Shown here: one piece after another, positions 63,873 through 64,000 of the stretch
Numbering within the stretch: the first letter of the stretch is position 1
Layout: each line of letters begins with the position of its first letter
Assembly: GCA_964464175.1 (NCBI GenBank)
Contig: CAYXFD010000005.1
Span: forward strand, 1 to 64,000
Origin: CAYXFD01 sp964464175
Lineage (GTDB): Bacteria; Cloacimonadota; Cloacimonadia; Cloacimonadales; JAJBBL01
Reading direction: 5' to 3'
Length of the DNA stretch: 64,000 nucleotides
Translations under genes and position numbers: made by a program
Notes under the pieces: generated by a model
What the model was told of the DNA's origin: nothing
Databases searched by the model: none
Seen by the model: the letters and a program-made list of their open reading frames with translations, nothing else

Positions 63873-64000
63873 TCACACTCTGAATATCACCTGCAACCAG
63901 CCAATCATCCATGTTACCATAATTACTTTTATCTATCGTGAATGGCTCCAATTCCTCTACCTTCTCAACTTCCACCAGAACAAGAAACCTTTTTCCTGCC
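63865..64000 (-). CDS. 3' end of an unidentified gene (cut by the window)
   Basis: An open frame enters from the right edge on the minus strand and runs 44 codons to TGA at 63867-63865. The product is charged and protein-like: it starts AGKRFLVLVEVEKVEELEPF and contains YGNMDDWLVAGDI near its end. The composition and convergent placement next to the deiminase gene suggest a real C-terminus. I do not recognise the family. Confidence 0.6.
   Translation of the reverse strand, partial: AGKRFLVLVEVEKVEELEPFTIDKSNYGNMDDWLVAGDIQSVKN

Overview
The window reads like a strictly anaerobic, fermentative bacterium of the Fibrobacterota-Chlorobiota-Bacteroidota superphylum, most likely a Cloacimonadota-like lineage. 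This is inferred from gene content, not from a marker tree. Two exported proteins end in a type IX secretion-like C-terminal domain (YPNPFNP motif). There is a long-clade IleS, a eukaryotic-type UDP-glucose pyrophosphorylase, butyrate kinase, a membrane-bound [NiFe] hydrogenase with a full maturation set, and anaerobe-type MinD/NifX proteins. Base composition is moderate and fairly even. I found no tRNA, rRNA, CRISPR array, transposase or phage gene.

Layout. 1-1180 is repeat-rich and gene-free. 1181-7374 (+) is a four-gene envelope signalling set: exported protein, FecR-domain protein, beta-barrel protein, CHASE2 adenylate cyclase. 7890-11902 (+) is a seven-gene set resembling the Orp clusters of anaerobes: a DUF134 regulator, two NifX-like proteins, two ferredoxin-MinD ATPases, a DUF5320 protein and an Mrp ATPase. 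12055-20960 (-) holds a nickel/cobalt-type exporter with its DUF1007 partner, aroA, ileS, two small unknowns, gpmI and a small carboxymuconolactone-decarboxylase-like protein. 21377-25963 (+) is a tight operon coaBC-SDR-DUF3108-queA-birA. 26079-28110 (-) has a UGPase and a CBS protein.

28396-46816 (-) is the centrepiece, an 18-kb block transcribed in one direction. It starts with two sulfhydrogenase-like electron-input subunits (an iron-sulfur beta-like protein and an FAD/NAD gamma-like protein). It continues with the core of a group 4 [NiFe] hydrogenase, two large antiporter-like subunits and a full set of Mrp-type small subunits, and another ferredoxin. It ends with a hydrogenase endopeptidase and hypF, C, D, E, A, B. 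Together these predict an ion-pumping hydrogenase that could take electrons from NAD(P)H or ferredoxin. A 47-codon reading frame exactly fills the gap between the mrpD-like and mrpE-like genes.

47225-49507 (-) is a surface protein with GLUG repeats. 49980-52604 (+) is a complete arginine-to-spermidine operon using two pyruvoyl enzymes, preceded by a 43-codon reading frame with a strong ribosome binding site. 52793-59299 (+) holds butyrate kinase, an orphan ABC ATPase, a C11 peptidase lipoprotein, a divergent phosphoglycerate kinase and a nitronate monooxygenase-like protein. 59434-60729 (-) has two flavodoxin-fold proteins. 60730-62092 is a second gene-free region sharing repeat blocks with the first 1.2 kb. 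62093-63724 (+) encodes an exported peptidylarginine/agmatine deiminase-family enzyme with a type IX-like tail. The 3' end of an unidentified minus-strand gene closes the window.
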